Shown piece after piece: positions 34,701-46,182 of a stretch of DNA of 64,000 nucleotides. Source of the DNA: Piscicola geometra. Lineage: Eukaryota; Annelida; Clitellata; Hirudinida; Piscicolidae. The notes under the pieces are model-generated. The model saw only the letters and a list, made by a program, of their open reading frames with translations. It had not been told where the DNA came from and did no database searches. The stretch's first letter is position 1, and each line of letters opens with the position of its first letter. Both the position numbers and the translations under genes were made by a program. The stretch covers positions 671,001 through 735,000 of the forward strand of contig OX030958.1 of assembly GCA_943735955.1 (NCBI GenBank). The letters run 5' to 3'.

Positions 34701-37700
34701 CGAATTTTATTTTAAGAAATTTAACTAAATCAATGAAACCATTTAAAATAGAAATAATTAGAAAAATTGGTTGTTTGTTCATTATATCTTAGTAATTATT
34801 AAAACTAAAGATGGACAAAAATAACATAAGAACTAATATTTCTATGAAAAAATGGAAAATAATTAACAAAGGTTTGTTCAATTTTTTATAATCTATAATT
34901 TATGAAACTGAAAATGGATACAAATCACATAGGAATTCTTTAGTGCTGACTCTATCTATACAATCTTCATGTGTCAACCATCACATTTGCCACACTGGAA
35001 TTAATTGTTCACTGGAAGAATCAATGTGGCACTCATCACATATCAAACAATTTTAAGATGTTATAGAAAAAAAGATGTTATAAACTGTAAATTATATATA
35101 TAACTTTCTCTTTAAAAAAAATTTTTTGTAATCATTTAAATAGTTTAATTCTTTGGTTTATTTATTATTTATTTATTTATCTTCCAAACTATTTCCTAAT
35201 AGGGGGAGCTTGTTAAAACATCAGCATAGTCTACTTGTCTTGCTCTTTTTCTCAATGGTTTACCTTTTGGACAATTGTTTAAGAACTTTGATAAGATCAT
35301 CATTAAAGGAAGCCGAATCTGATGTGTATTTTTTTTAATGCATTGAGAATTAAAATTTAATATTCTAAGTTAATTTATATTATAATTTTGAAAAATAATT
35401 GCAATTGTGTACCATGAAAACTTAAAAAAAAAGAAAAGTTTCTTAATTAGATCAGATGAGTGCGTCTTGCCTTGTAGGTATATGTTCCAAACTTGTTTAA
35501 AAATTAGATGATACAGTGAGAAAGTATATGTTATTTTGCTGTAATTGATGCAGCATAGAATCGTTTTTAACAAAAAATAATTAAAGTTCATTCTAAGTAT
35601 ATTGTAAAATAAAAGAAAATAAGAAGAAACAAACTAGCCAAACGAACATAAATGTATCACAAAAGAAATGTAGGCGTCTGCAAACGGGTTGGAAGTTAGA
35701 AAAAAATGCTTTTAAATAAAAGAAACTATTATTTTAGACAAAATTTTAATCTTACAAATTCTATATCACATTAATATTTTACAAAAACACCCATGCGCAT
35801 CGCACCCCGATTGAGCGTCTAGTCCCGCTCTCCCCTAAATGAAAGATTTTCACAAACTGATCGAAAAATTATTTTGTAACTGAGAACACCTCAAAATTTA
35901 GTTTAACTAAATATTATAAAAAATTATAGACTGTTTAGAATCTCATATCAAAATTACTTTTTAGATTTTCCCTTAGTTTAAAAAATGATGACGTAACTCT
36001 AAGATTACTATGCAACTTAGTTTGTAGTTTTGATTTAGTCCATTTACCGCCGTTACCAGAAGTAAAATGTCACATGAACTTTACAATAAGACTCTTCTAA
36101 CCTATGTTTATAATAAAAAATCAAGCAAAAAATAAAATAACTGTTTTATAAATTTTAATTGTGCAAAATGTTGCAATAACGCAACGTAACCGGAAAGTGT
36201 GATATAATTCTATGCAGTGAGAAATCATAAACAAATTGATTCAAACCACATTTATTAAAACAGAAATAAATTTCAATTGAAAATAGTTCGATAAAATTTT
36301 CAATTCTAATTATTTGATTAGTTGTAATAATAATAATTATTATTTTAATTAAAACAAAGAAAAATATTTAACGTTAACTACAACATGCTATTGCAAAGAC
36401 GACACTGACAACGAATGTTATCTTTATTTTTATTTTATAATCAATCTATGAAAAGAGAAAAAATATATATTCTTCAAAAAAAGCTTTAAATGTGAAGCAT
36501 TTACGCTTAAGAATTTTTCTCTAAATATAAAAAACAAAATTTATCTAAAAAATTCACATTTAAATATTAATTTTACAAATTTCATAATACATTGAAATTT
36601 AAATAATAATTTTATTATTTTCATAAAAATATTGTAATAAATGACTAGGCCTATTTAAAAACATATGATATCATATTACGTCAAAGTTTTGAAAAGTCAG
36701 CATTGATTTTAAATGCATTGAAAACGTTTTAAAAGTTATTTTAAACAGTAAAAAATTAAATTTAAGTATTAACTATCTTTTCACTCTGAAATTTAAACTA
36801 AATTTGTATACAAATACTGAAATCGAACGAAAAAATTGATTAATTATATAAGCGAGGAAAGATTGTTTTGAGAAATGTTAAATGTGAAAAAAAAAAAAAT
36901 ATTATATAAAAATATAAAATGTAACTTATGAAATTGAAATTTATGTACAAAAAATGTGAAAAAACTAGGTATTAAAACAGCAAAAATTAATATAAATTGA
37001 TGTTGCGAAAACGCAACAGAGACGGTATATGAATTAAACCATTCATTCTTGCATATCAAAGTTGAGCCCCCTCGGCATTTTATGCTGGTTGCGCCCCTGT
37101 GTTTCATTAAGATTTGGCTCTTTCTAAATATGACATACCACTATTTGAAATTTTCGTTAAAACACCGTCTCACCTTTCGTTTTCGTGATAGTTATCGGAC
37201 ACACACAGAACCCTCCAAAGAGGGAGTCTCCTGGCCAGCGGAAGGCAGTTGTAAGCATGGTAGGCTTCTTTTATGATCCATGTGGAGTTCTCAAAAGGGC
37301 TTGAAAAGTCGATGCGTGAAGGAAAAAAAGTAGAAGAAGCTGATTCGTTTTTTTTACTCAAAAAAAAAATTTTGAATTCTTTTTTTGGACTAAAAAAATT
37401 AATTTCGGAGCACTTACTCATCTGAAAAAACCAATTGAAATTATATTACTATTATTTCTACTTAAATTGCTAAAATATGTTTTCTTAAAATAAATTTTTG
37501 TTCCTTCAAGCAATAAAACACCGTGAACAGAATTTATAAATGTAGAAAAAAATAATAAATAGTTAACTTGAATAGCTATAGCAGCTTAATACGTTATACT
37601 TGAAGGTCAAAGTGAAGATAGATAGATGATTGTGATTGAGGTTGGTGGTTAAAACACGATTTCAAAATATCTTCGTATCACGTGAAAATCTGCCGCAACT

Positions 37701-37888
37701 ATTAAAGGGAAAAGACGCGCCTTTGTACACGGTGTTTAACGCTAACGAACCGATGCATAAAAGCTACACCCACATACCTGGATCAGTTTCACTATTGAGG
37801 TTTTTTTTGAAATGGAGTTGAAGAGGATGAAGCTTACAAGCAAGCTGATAATGGCTAGGAGCACTATGTTGGATTTAGGAAGACCCAT
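28792..37888 (-). CDS. Putative Golgi type II membrane glycosyltransferase-like protein (4 exons, frameshifted)
   Basis: Exons on the minus strand: 37778-37888, 37207-37421, 30603-30711 and about 28792-30518, all with GT-AG borders and matching phases. Exon 1 gives MGLPKSN then an uncharged stretch (IVLLAIISLLVSFILF) and lysines: a signal anchor. The lumenal part has about 650 residues with many N-x-S/T sites, cysteines, aromatic blocks (SPWVWWGAYRKHLF, MSNWDGTRMTPWAF) and an acidic LSLADDIF that resembles a DxD metal/nucleotide-sugar site. I do not recognise the family; PLWRVLPENLLLVDSREM is reminiscent of sulfotransferase domains. In exon 4 the frame changes within 29832-29886: the upstream frame ends in KRMKSKF-stop while the downstream one carries on from FKENEIKVLNATC. 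That is a one-base indel, sequencing error or inactivation. Confidence 0.7.
31150..32234. mobile_element. TA-flanked insertion 1 inside hAT copy E
   Basis: The ends GGGAGAGGTTGC and GCAAACTCCCCC are imperfect inverses and each side has TA (31148-31149 and 32235-32236). The flanks rejoin to the sequence of hAT copies A and C, which proves the insertion. About 1.1 kb, no intact coding sequence; the middle carries CATGGTCATAG / CATGGACCACG words. Tc1/mariner or pogo type is inferred from the TA target. Confidence 0.75.
32795..32880 (-). mobile_element. SINE family 1, 3'-end fragment
   Basis: The minus strand carries AAGTGGTCTTGAAGCCCGTC, CGGGTTTACGCCAC and AATAATACTCGTCG, then a TTGTA-type tail (plus strand ACAATACAATACAAT). 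It matches the 3' half of 27632-27830. Confidence 0.65.
33240..34705 (-). pseudogene. CR1/Jockey-like LINE reverse transcriptase, C-terminal part, interrupted
   Basis: Minus-strand 34037-34699 encodes the RT thumb and downstream region (WMGANQLKLNSSKTEVIWLS, RNLGVYLDKDLTM, YGNIILTGLPMTQLQKIQ, LKELHWLRVENRIEYKN). The end continues at 33258-33446 (SYKLKYAGARSFFVAAPT, WYSLPNRLKSP). The same protein is continuous at 55928-56482, which shows that 33450-34048 is an insertion. The 5' part with the RT catalytic core is missing. Confidence 0.85.
33450..34048 (+). mobile_element. Retroelement-like insertion within the LINE RT
   Basis: Comparison with the continuous LINE at 56230-56340 shows about 600 extra bases. 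The right end reads AAGAGCGCTTTTGTTCACTT, then GGGCGCTATACAAATTATTAGTGATTA, a sequence that also ends the inverted LINE piece at 56525-56600 and resembles a LINE 3' tail. Near both borders are inverted words (AGCGCTCAAATAAATTTGT at 33455 and ACAAATTTATTATAAGAGCG around 33981-34000). Coding potential is doubtful. Confidence 0.6.
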
Positions 37889-38044
37889 CGCTTCTTTCAA
37901 GATCCAGGGTTGGAATTAAAGTGTCCTTCAAGTTTTAATAGATTCTTTTAATGCTCCCCTTTCAATTGTATTTATTTATTATGCTTCAATCATTCAGATA
38001 TAAGAACGGCTAACTTTTCAGTGAGAAGTAGTTTGACCCCAAAT

Positions 38045-39218
38045 TAGAGACCGACCGAAATTCGGTTCAGTTTCGGTTTCGGCGCCGAAATTGCCAATTT
38101 TCTTAGTTTCGGCCTTTTTTCGGTTTCGGCCGAATCTAATTTTACAATTTCGGCAATTTTTCGGTTTTGGCTGAAAAGAATTTTGTAATTTCGGCTCAAT
38201 TTCGGTTTCGGCCGAAATGGATCTCATATTTACTGAAAAACCGAAATTTTTATTTCTTTATGTAGTTTATCTGATATATCTGTATCCTCAATCGAACTAT
38301 TAAGTTCGGATTCGATTCTCTATTAGATATCTATTAGTTATCGTGGTTGATTGATTTATGGGTGTCATCAGACTAATTATTCGAATAACATATACATATA
38401 CAAGCATCTGGAACAACAATCATGTATTTGAAATTTAAGTAATTGGCATACATTCAATGATGATATTTAACAAAACTTTTTTTAAGCAAATTCTATTTCT
38501 TAAAACATTTGTTTAAAAAAAATGCTATTGTCAAAATTAAGTATCTGTATATCCTCAATCGAACTCGAATTATTAAGTTTGGGTTCGATTCTCATCTCTA
38601 TTAGATATCTATTAGATGTGATGGGAAAGTTAAATGCATCTTTGGCAATGATCCAGATTTATTAGAGGTACACACACACACACACATACACACACACACA
38701 CATACACACACACACACACACACACAAACACACACATTATTCGAATAAGATATACAAGCATGTGGAATTCTAGATATCCATGCTTTGAAATATAAGTAGA
38801 AAGAACGAGAAGATTTGGCTTCGAATAATTAATTCAAAAATAAATTGTGAGAATGTCGTCGAATCCTATTTGGAAGTTTTTTACAAAATGTCAGTCTGAC
38901 CAAAGCAAAGCCTGACAACATCAATAAATTTTTGTTGAAAAACTTTTATTTTTTTTGCTTAAAATATACGCTTGTTTGGATTTATTTATTAAACTGGCAT
39001 TGTCATCATTAAATACTATTTTTTCATTTGGAATAAAAATTGGCAAAAATTTCGGTTTCGGCCGAAAATCTGCTTACAATTTCGGTTTAATTTCGGTTTC
39101 GGCCGAAATTTGATATTCAATTTCGGCTTAATTTCGGTTTCGGCTGAAAATGGGATTTTAATTTCGGCCTAATTTCGGTTTCGGCCGAAATAAAAATATC
39201 TGTTTCGGTCGGTCTCTA
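38045..39218. mobile_element. hAT-type non-autonomous element rich in TTTCGGCCGAAA (8-bp TSD)
   Basis: The termini TAGAGACCGACCGAAA and TTTCGGTCGGTCTCTA are inverse, and perfect duplications CCCCAAAT lie at 38037-38044 and 39219-39226. Both subterminal zones are arrays of TTTCGGTTTCGGCCGAAA with A/T-rich spacers. The centre holds the dispersed block also seen at 1-270 and an imperfect (CA)n tract (38667-38737). No coding sequence is recognised. Confidence 0.85.
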
Positions 39219-39424
39219 CCCCAAATGTACTTCTCATAAAATTACACTAGGTTTATTAACGTGATTATAAACAAAAAATTATAATTGCTACTATATTGGT
39301 ATATACATATTTGCTATGATATTTTGAACTAATTTTCAGAATGTACAAAATCTTTCGTGAATATTTGACACGAAAAATAATCAATTAAATCTAATTAAAA
39401 GGATATCAAAAATAAATGGTATGC

Positions 39425-41305
39425 GGAGCCCTCATCCTAGGTGACCTAATTCTAGGAGACCTCATCCTGTAGAAACCTAATCCTAGAAGAACTTATCTTG
39501 TGGAGATTTCATCCTGTGCAAACTTCATCCGGTGGATATCTCATCCTGTGAAGACCTCATCTTGTGGACATTTAACTAGGAAGCATTTAGTATTAATCAA
39601 TGAAATGTTTAATAAAACTATTATTATAGCTACTTAAAGTATTTCTTAAGTTTAAATGTAAACATTATTTTTTAACTATTTTTATTTATTAAAATTATCA
39701 TTTCAGTTTTCAAAATAATTTTCCTATTGAATTTAATTAGCATTCCAATAATTAGTTCATTGTCTTATATATTCTTTTTCTTCAGAATTTATCTTTTGAA
39801 CACTTGTCAATAGACAAATGACGTCACGCTCAGCTTTTTAAATTGCTGTATGGTAAAAAGAACTATTTCATGGAGACTGCAATGCAAAAACACGTTACTT
39901 TAGAAGCGAATTTCATAATTCCAATAAGTTTTAGTTCAATTGTGTTTACAAATATGTTTGAGGAAGGGTCTGAAATTAAACTTTATGGGTTTCCAAGAAA
40001 AAATTCCTTTTTAAAAGGTATTTAAGAACTATGAAACGAACCTCATTGAGCGATAATAATAAGTTATGCAAGTCTAAAGATAATGAACGACTTTGCAGTT
40101 TAAACTTCGTTGAAGGTAGTAAAAACAAATCAAAAAGTGTTTTACGTGACAGATAGTACAACATTTTTTTAAAAACCATTCCACTGAAAGAAAGTGTTCT
40201 TTCCTTATTCATCTTCACTCATTGCATAAAAATAATTCAAAGCGTTTGAAGAGATAGGAGCTAAATGAAAAAAGGCACATCCAATGTGCACCAGCAGCCG
40301 CAAAAAAGACCATTAAAGAGAATGAAGCAGCATATGGTCGGTTTGGAAAGTGATTTGCCTACTAACAGTCTACTTTTTAAATATCATGACACTGTTTTAT
40401 AATTTTTTCAAACCCATTATCAACTTAATTTAACCACTTATTTTGGATCATGGTAACTGAAATTGAAAAAAATATAATTTAAAAAAACATGTCAGGACTA
40501 TTCAAAAATAAATATTCTGACTGCTAGGCAAATTAAAATACCCTAAAATTATTAGACATTTTCCCCCTATTACTGTTAAAACATGCTGAAGACTTTTAGT
40601 GCTCTGACCACTATTATGCCAACACTTTTTTATTGAACAATTACACATAATATTTTTAATTTACTTTTCTAACATTTTGATTTCAATAAAGTGGTTAAAC
40701 CTTATTTTTATACGACGTGTGCAAATGATTTCATACTGCAGACAGATTTGTCATTGCTGAGTTGAATTTGTGAAAGCTGCAAACGATATGCTGCAAGTAA
40801 GAGCAATAAATCCTATCGATCGCATTATTTATTCAGATTTTAATAATATTCTAAAAGTATATAAGCCATAATTATTGTTCATTTTACGATATATCTTGCA
40901 TCAAATAGTTGCCGAAACAATAAAAATAGTTAACGTTATTTTTCTTATTTCGTACGTACATCAGCTGATTTAAGTAAATAAACAGTGCCGTTAGCTTTAC
41001 ACTGTAAAGACTGTATAAAGTGTATATTAATAATATTAGCATACACTAGTTACTTTGATTTAAGAAAGGTAAAAATATATTGGAATGCTGAATTATTTTG
41101 AAAACTGAAATGATAACCTTAATAATAATAAAATAATTATAAACAAATTATAAAATTAAAGAAATAATTAAAGTAGCTATATAAATAATTGTATGGAACA
41201 TTTCATTGATTTAATTAAATTTCTACAAGATGAGGTCTCCAGAGGATGAGACCTCCACAGAATGAGGTCTCCCAGGATGAGGCCCCCTAGAATGGGTCTC
41301 CGTAA
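39425..41305. mobile_element. Element with long repeat-built inverted ends (GATGAGGTC)
   Basis: 39425-39580 is an array of about 20-bp units around GACCTCATCCTGTGGA; 41222-41300 carries the inverted form (GATGAGGTCTCC). Inward of these, 39590-39740 and 41050-41215 are also inverse (ACATTTCATTGATT, CATTTCAGTTTTCAAAATAA). The inverted ends thus reach about 300 bp. Near-identical words ATCAAA(A)ATAAATG lie just outside both ends and could be a target duplication. Short open frames at 39843-40025 and 39976-40218 have no recognisable similarity. Confidence 0.55.
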
Positions 41306-41686
41306 ATCAAAATAAATGACGAATTCATCTAACAGAACTGACCCTTTAGTCCAAAAACATGTATTAAAAATATTTTATAAATCAAAAATAAAATAAAATC
41401 GTTTTTTTTTAATTAACTGGAACTAACGGAAACTATCGAGAAAATTTTCTGCCGTTAAAAATGTTCATCAAAAAATTTTGTGAATTTTCGCTTGTTAGTA
41501 TTTTAAACCGACGCGAATTCACGGGCAGAAAATTCAAAGGCTTAGTGAATACTCTCGGCTTAATGGTCATAGTTTGTATGCAGCCTATGCCTAGCAACCA
41601 CCACGGATTTTTATATAGCCATATACTTCAATTAAAATATTTACAGCTTTAATGGCCAGGTTGTACCCCACTAAAAAATCTCGTTA
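41306..41686. other. Spacer between two transposons
   Basis: No gene or repeat was recognised. A 63-codon open frame (41461-41652) has no similarity I know. Confidence 0.4.
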
Positions 41687-42430
41687 CAGTAAAACTTCTC
41701 TCATGCGAAACCTCCCAAGGACTCAATCCCCTCTCATACGAACGGTTTCAAAAGGACGGATTGTCTTTGCATTGAAATCTCCTCTCACGAACGGAAGCCT
41801 CTCTAACGCGTAAAAGGACAGCTCATACGCCAAATTTCACCCCTTCAAGCAAAATGTTAAAAAAATATTTCAAAAAGAATAATTAATTTATGCACGTGCC
41901 TGATTACTTGACTGTTTTCTATTTGCTTCGTTTCCGTTCAAGTTTCACGCGGCTTCATTGAATAGTATTAAAATAAATTCAATAATCTCACGTTATACGA
42001 TCGTTTTTAATAATATGACGTCTCATAAAAGAAATTTGTTAACATTAGATGAAAAAGTTGAAGGCATCAAGTTAAATGAAAGTGGACAAAGTTTGAGATG
42101 TATTGCCGAAAATATGGTATTGGAAAAACTCAGATTTAAAACATTTTTTGCAGCAAAAATAAAATCATGAAACAGTTTTAATGTAGTCTGGAAGGAAAAA
42201 AACTGAAATCTTTAGTAATTGGAAAATCTAAAAATCCTAGATGTTTCAAGTCCATTAACGTTTTCAATTTAAAAGTTCATTATGAGGCAAATACACTGAG
42301 TGAATTTGAACTTTGATACAATAATATTCCAAGAGAAAATACTCAAGAAAAAAATGAAACCTCAGAAGAAGAACCCCACATACAAGGACGAATTGACCCG
42401 AGCCCTGTCCTTATAAGAGAAGTTTTACTG
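41687..42430 (+). mobile_element. Tigger/pogo-like element with TA target duplication
   Basis: The ends CAGTAAAACTTCTCTCATGC and its imperfect inverse ending AGAGAAGTTTTACTG are bordered by TA (41685-41686 and 42431-42432). At 42015-42170 the plus strand encodes MTSHKRNLLTLDEKVEGIKL then NESGQSLRCIAENMVLEK, the CENP-B/pogo N-terminal helix-turn-helix pattern. At 744 bp it lacks the DDE domain and is non-autonomous. Confidence 0.85.
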
Positions 42431-42847
42431 TATATTTAGTTTCTTAAGTATTTATTTATAATTTTGAATCAAATAGTAAGTCCGGTGTTCAGTTCAGTTT
42501 CTATTTAAAGTGTAACTCATTTATTGCTCGTGAAAATGAAAGATTGATACTAAAATATTTCAAAACAGTCAAAATCACAAAGGGAGATTCACAGTAACTT
42601 CTTACCAACGCGAGAAAAAAGTGCTCGTAAAATACTTAAGCTATTAAGGATTCAAATTATAGATAGACATGAACATCAAAGACACACCTGTCCAGCCAAT
42701 CCAACTAGTGTTTGGAGAATTATTCTGCTATTGTCCTTTCATTAGCGCAGTTACGCTACACTATTGAAAGAGTTTATTCAGCTATCAATGCTATCGATGA
42801 AACGTCTTAACTGAATTTAGCTATTCATTATTTTAAAGCAAATGAAT

Positions 42848-43735
42848 AGAGATCGGACCAGGACCATTTTTATTCCCAGCCCCGGCTTGGTCCCGAAATT
42901 TTTCCATTATTTTGTCCCATTCCCGATGGGACATCAGAATTTTGACTCCCGTCCTGTCATGGTCCCGCGACTGATTCTCGGTTCCCACCCTTTCCCAAAA
43001 ATAAAATTTTGGTCTCTTTAGTCATTCCCGCAGCCGTGTTCACCGATCTCAAACTTGCGAGTCCTAAAATTTATTAACATTTATTATTTGAACGTCAGAA
43101 AATCAAAAAAAAAGGAAACAAACACGATTTAAATTTCAAATATTTATTTAAATGAAATTGTTGAAGATAGTCATTTTTTAAAAGTAATTCAATCAAGTTT
43201 TTATTTCTTTTCACACGGGCTAAAGTGTTTAGAATTTTAACTTTTAAATTTAATGATCTTGGATCTGAAGTTAAACGACCACCTGTAAAAAAATTCTTTC
43301 ACAAGGAATAGAACTTGCAGGGATAATAAACATAATTTTGGCTAGTGTGTATTTTTACAACAATCAAAATTCTCCACAACTGCAAAAATAAAATCATTCA
43401 TATAATTTTATAGTAAACAAATTTTATTATTATTTTTACGCTATAAGGACAGGCATAATATAACCATATTTGTAAACATAACAAAGAGAAATATAATTTT
43501 TTCAACCAAATTTTTAAAATAAATATTTTGTTTATGTTACTTTTATTTATATTATTAATTTTTTAAATACCAATAACTTTTTTTCCCATTTGTTTCGGAT
43601 CTTGATTTGAATTTTGATTCCCGTTCCCGTCCTGTCACGAAAACCTATTCCCGGTTCTCGAATTTTTCCGTCCCAAATTTAATTTCCATTATTTTTCCCG
43701 CGGGTCAAATCGGGAACCCGGTCCGACCTCCAGTG
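42848..43735 (-). mobile_element. Non-autonomous hAT element of the GGGAACGGGA family, diverged
   Basis: The left end TAGAGATCGGACCAGGACC and right end GGTCCGACCTCCA resemble the ends of the element at 54208-55770. The inner subterminal zones are CCCGT/CCCGA-rich in the opposite orientation to that copy. The last-base and flank sequences give no clear 8-bp duplication, so the copy is old or rearranged. No transposase remnant was recognised. Confidence 0.65.
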
Positions 43736-44014
43736 TAGAAGGATAAGTTTGTAGACTTGTGACAGTGCGAAGAATGTAAACGACTATAATATAGAGTTCC
43801 TACTTTATAAAATTATAATAGCATTTTAAAGATATTTAACTAACGATTTATGATCATTTACAATAGAATAAAACCACGTGGCATTAACCGCAAAAAAGCT
43901 CCACGAGCTCTTGCTTACGAATGAGGATACCTCTTAAAAGTGCTAATAGAAATATTGATTTATACAAAAAATCAAATATATAAATGATTATAATGAATAA
44001 ACTATGGTTACAAC

Positions 44015-46061
44015 CAGGGGCGCAACCAGCAAAAAATGCTGGGGGGGCTCAACTTTAGTAAAAAAAAATAATTGTTTAATCCATTTACCGCAGCTGTTGC
44101 GTTTTGCAACATCAATTTTTTTTTCTTTTTCTGTTTTTATACCGAGTTTTTTCACATATTTTGTACAATAAATTTTTTTTTTATAAGTTAAATTTCAACT
44201 TTTTACATTTTATTATTTACAGTCTTTTATATCCTGTTCACATTTAACATTTATCAAAACAATCTTTCTTCGCTTAGATAATTGTTCAATTTTTTCGTTC
44301 GATTTTTAGTATATTTATACAACTTTAGTCTTAATTTCGGTGCGAAAAGATAGTTAATACTTGAATTAATTTTTTAAATATTCAAAATAACTTGCAAAAC
44401 GTTTTTCATGCTTTTAAAAATCAATGGTGCCTTTTCGCAACTTTGACATAATATGATTTCATATGATTTGTAATAGGTCTAGTCATTATAATAATAATGA
44501 AATTATTATTTTAATGTTAATGTATTATGAAATTTGTAAAATCAAAATTAAAAGTTGAATTTTGTAGATGAATGTTGATTTTTATATTTTGATAAAAAAT
44601 TTCAAACCGCAAATGCTTCACACTTGAAGCTTTTATTGAAAAGAATATAGTTTTTTAACCTCTCATAGGTTGAATATAAAAATAAAATAAAGATAACATT
44701 CGACCACAGTGTCGTCTTTGAAACAGCACGACAGTTTATGAGTGCTGTTGTAATTCACGTAAAATAATTTGCTTTGTTGTAATTAAAATAATTATTATTA
44801 ATATTATAACAAATAAAATAATTAGAAGTTTGAATTTTATCGAACTATTCGCAATTGAAATTTATTTCTGTTTAATAAATGTGGTTTGAATCAATTTATT
44901 TGTGATTTCTTACTGTACATAAGTATGTCACACTTCCCGCTCACGTTGCGTTTTCGCAACATTTTGCCCCATCAAAACTTATGAAATAATTGTTTTCAAT
45001 TTTGTTTGAGTTATTCTTATAACCATGTAATGCAAGTCTAAATGTAAAATTCATTTAAATTTTTTTTATCGAGTAGCGGCGGTCAATGGGCTAAATAAAA
45101 ACTACCAATTATAATTGATAAAGAATTTAGATAGTTTATTAATGATACAAAAGAAAAACTACAAACTAAGTTGCATAGTATTCTTAAAGTTACGTCATCA
45201 TTTTTTAAACTAAGGTAAAAAGTAAAAAAATAAGTTTGATATGAGATCCTAAACAGTCTATAATTTTTTTTCAAATATTTAGTTTCAACTAAATTTTGAT
45301 GTGTTCTCAGTTACAAAATAATTTTCGATCAGTTTGTGAAAATCTTTTCATCATTTCATTTACTGGAAGAAGTGCAGTAGCGGTTTTGGTAGCAGATATT
45401 CTCAAACAAGCTTTGCAAACGACATCCAGATACAGTCGTCTTAAGATGAATTTTAATAAGCCGAAGTTTAGAAAATGCTCTTTCTGCATCTGATGAAGTA
45501 ACTGGCAGAATCAGAGCAACATCGAGCATATAATGCAACTCGGGCTGAAGGCTTGTTGCTCAAAAGAATTCTTGCAGTTCGATACATGCAATGAGATCAG
45601 ACTGATCCGCACGTAGACTAGATGTGTTGATGTGATTTTGAGCTGTCTTTACCCAGTTTCAGCATCCTTTCCATGAAGGTTGGATAATGCTGAAAGCTCG
45701 AAAGTTATTTTGTCTATCTGATTTGTTTTTTATATACTGTGTCATGGCTAAAAAAATTTACATATAAAAAGAGTAAAGATTTAAAAGTGTAGTTAAGGTC
45801 AAATGGTGCTCTATTTCTTCTCAGAATTTGTGACATTTTAGTGTTATTTTGGTGGGATCTCTATGTTCTGTGTTGATATATGAAATGTTTCGTGAGATAA
45901 AGACCCGATGGCCATCCAGAGAAAATATCATTGTTCTATGGCATATTGAAAAATTCATTACCTTCCCCCCCCCCCCCCCCCCACACCAAAAAAACTCATC
46001 GATTTTCGAAAAATTGCGAGAGGCTTGAGCCCCCCCCAGCCCCCCCCTGGTTGCGCCACTG
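44015..46061 (-). mobile_element. Non-autonomous hAT element, copy C (8-bp TSD)
   Basis: The ends are CAGGGGCGCAACCAG (44015) and CTGGTTGCGCCACTG (ending 46061), with perfect duplications GTTACAAC at 44007-44014 and 46062-46069. It is collinear, in reverse orientation, with copy A. At 45356-45538 the minus strand keeps an open hATC stretch (LPVTSSDAERAFSKLRLIKI), the best preserved of the family. A polyC run (45966-45982) lies near one end. Confidence 0.92.
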
Positions 46062-46182
46062 GTTACAACCATGGGAGGCGACTCTGGAAGGATCCCTAGA
46101 AGGGACTCCTTACCACTTTTTGGTAGTAAAACCAAATTTTTTAAATAATTTGTTCACAACTCTTGTTTCGATACGAGCATGA

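Larger units (their letters stand above)
32630..35835. mobile_element. TA-flanked insertion 2 inside hAT copy E (3.2 kb)
   Basis: The ends GGGGAGCGCAGGGCAAGATG and CTAGTCCCGCTCTCCCC are imperfect inverses, bordered by TA at 32628-32629 and 35836-35837; the flanks rejoin to uninterrupted hAT sequence. The left 140 bp match 25848-25990. The interior contains a SINE remnant (32795-32880), an AT-rich segment with a TATACATA tract (32955-33010) and a LINE fragment (33240-34700) that is itself interrupted. Confidence 0.8.
30848..37099 (+). mobile_element. hAT element copy E, 6.25 kb, hosting nested insertions
   Basis: The ends are CAGTGGCGCAACCAG (left) and CTGGTTGCGCCCCTG (right). Perfect 8-bp duplications TGTTTCAT lie at 30840-30847 and 37100-37107. 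Removing the two TA-flanked insertions (31150-32234 and 32630-35835) leaves about 2 kb collinear with copies A and C, including the hATC remnant at 32452-32640 (LPVTSSDAERAFSKLRLIKI). It sits in an intron of the type II enzyme gene and accounts for nearly all of that intron. Confidence 0.9.

Noticed and set aside
39843..40218. Short open frames in the middle of the 39425-41305 element
   Set aside because: 60 and 80 codons without recognisable motifs; not enough to call a gene.
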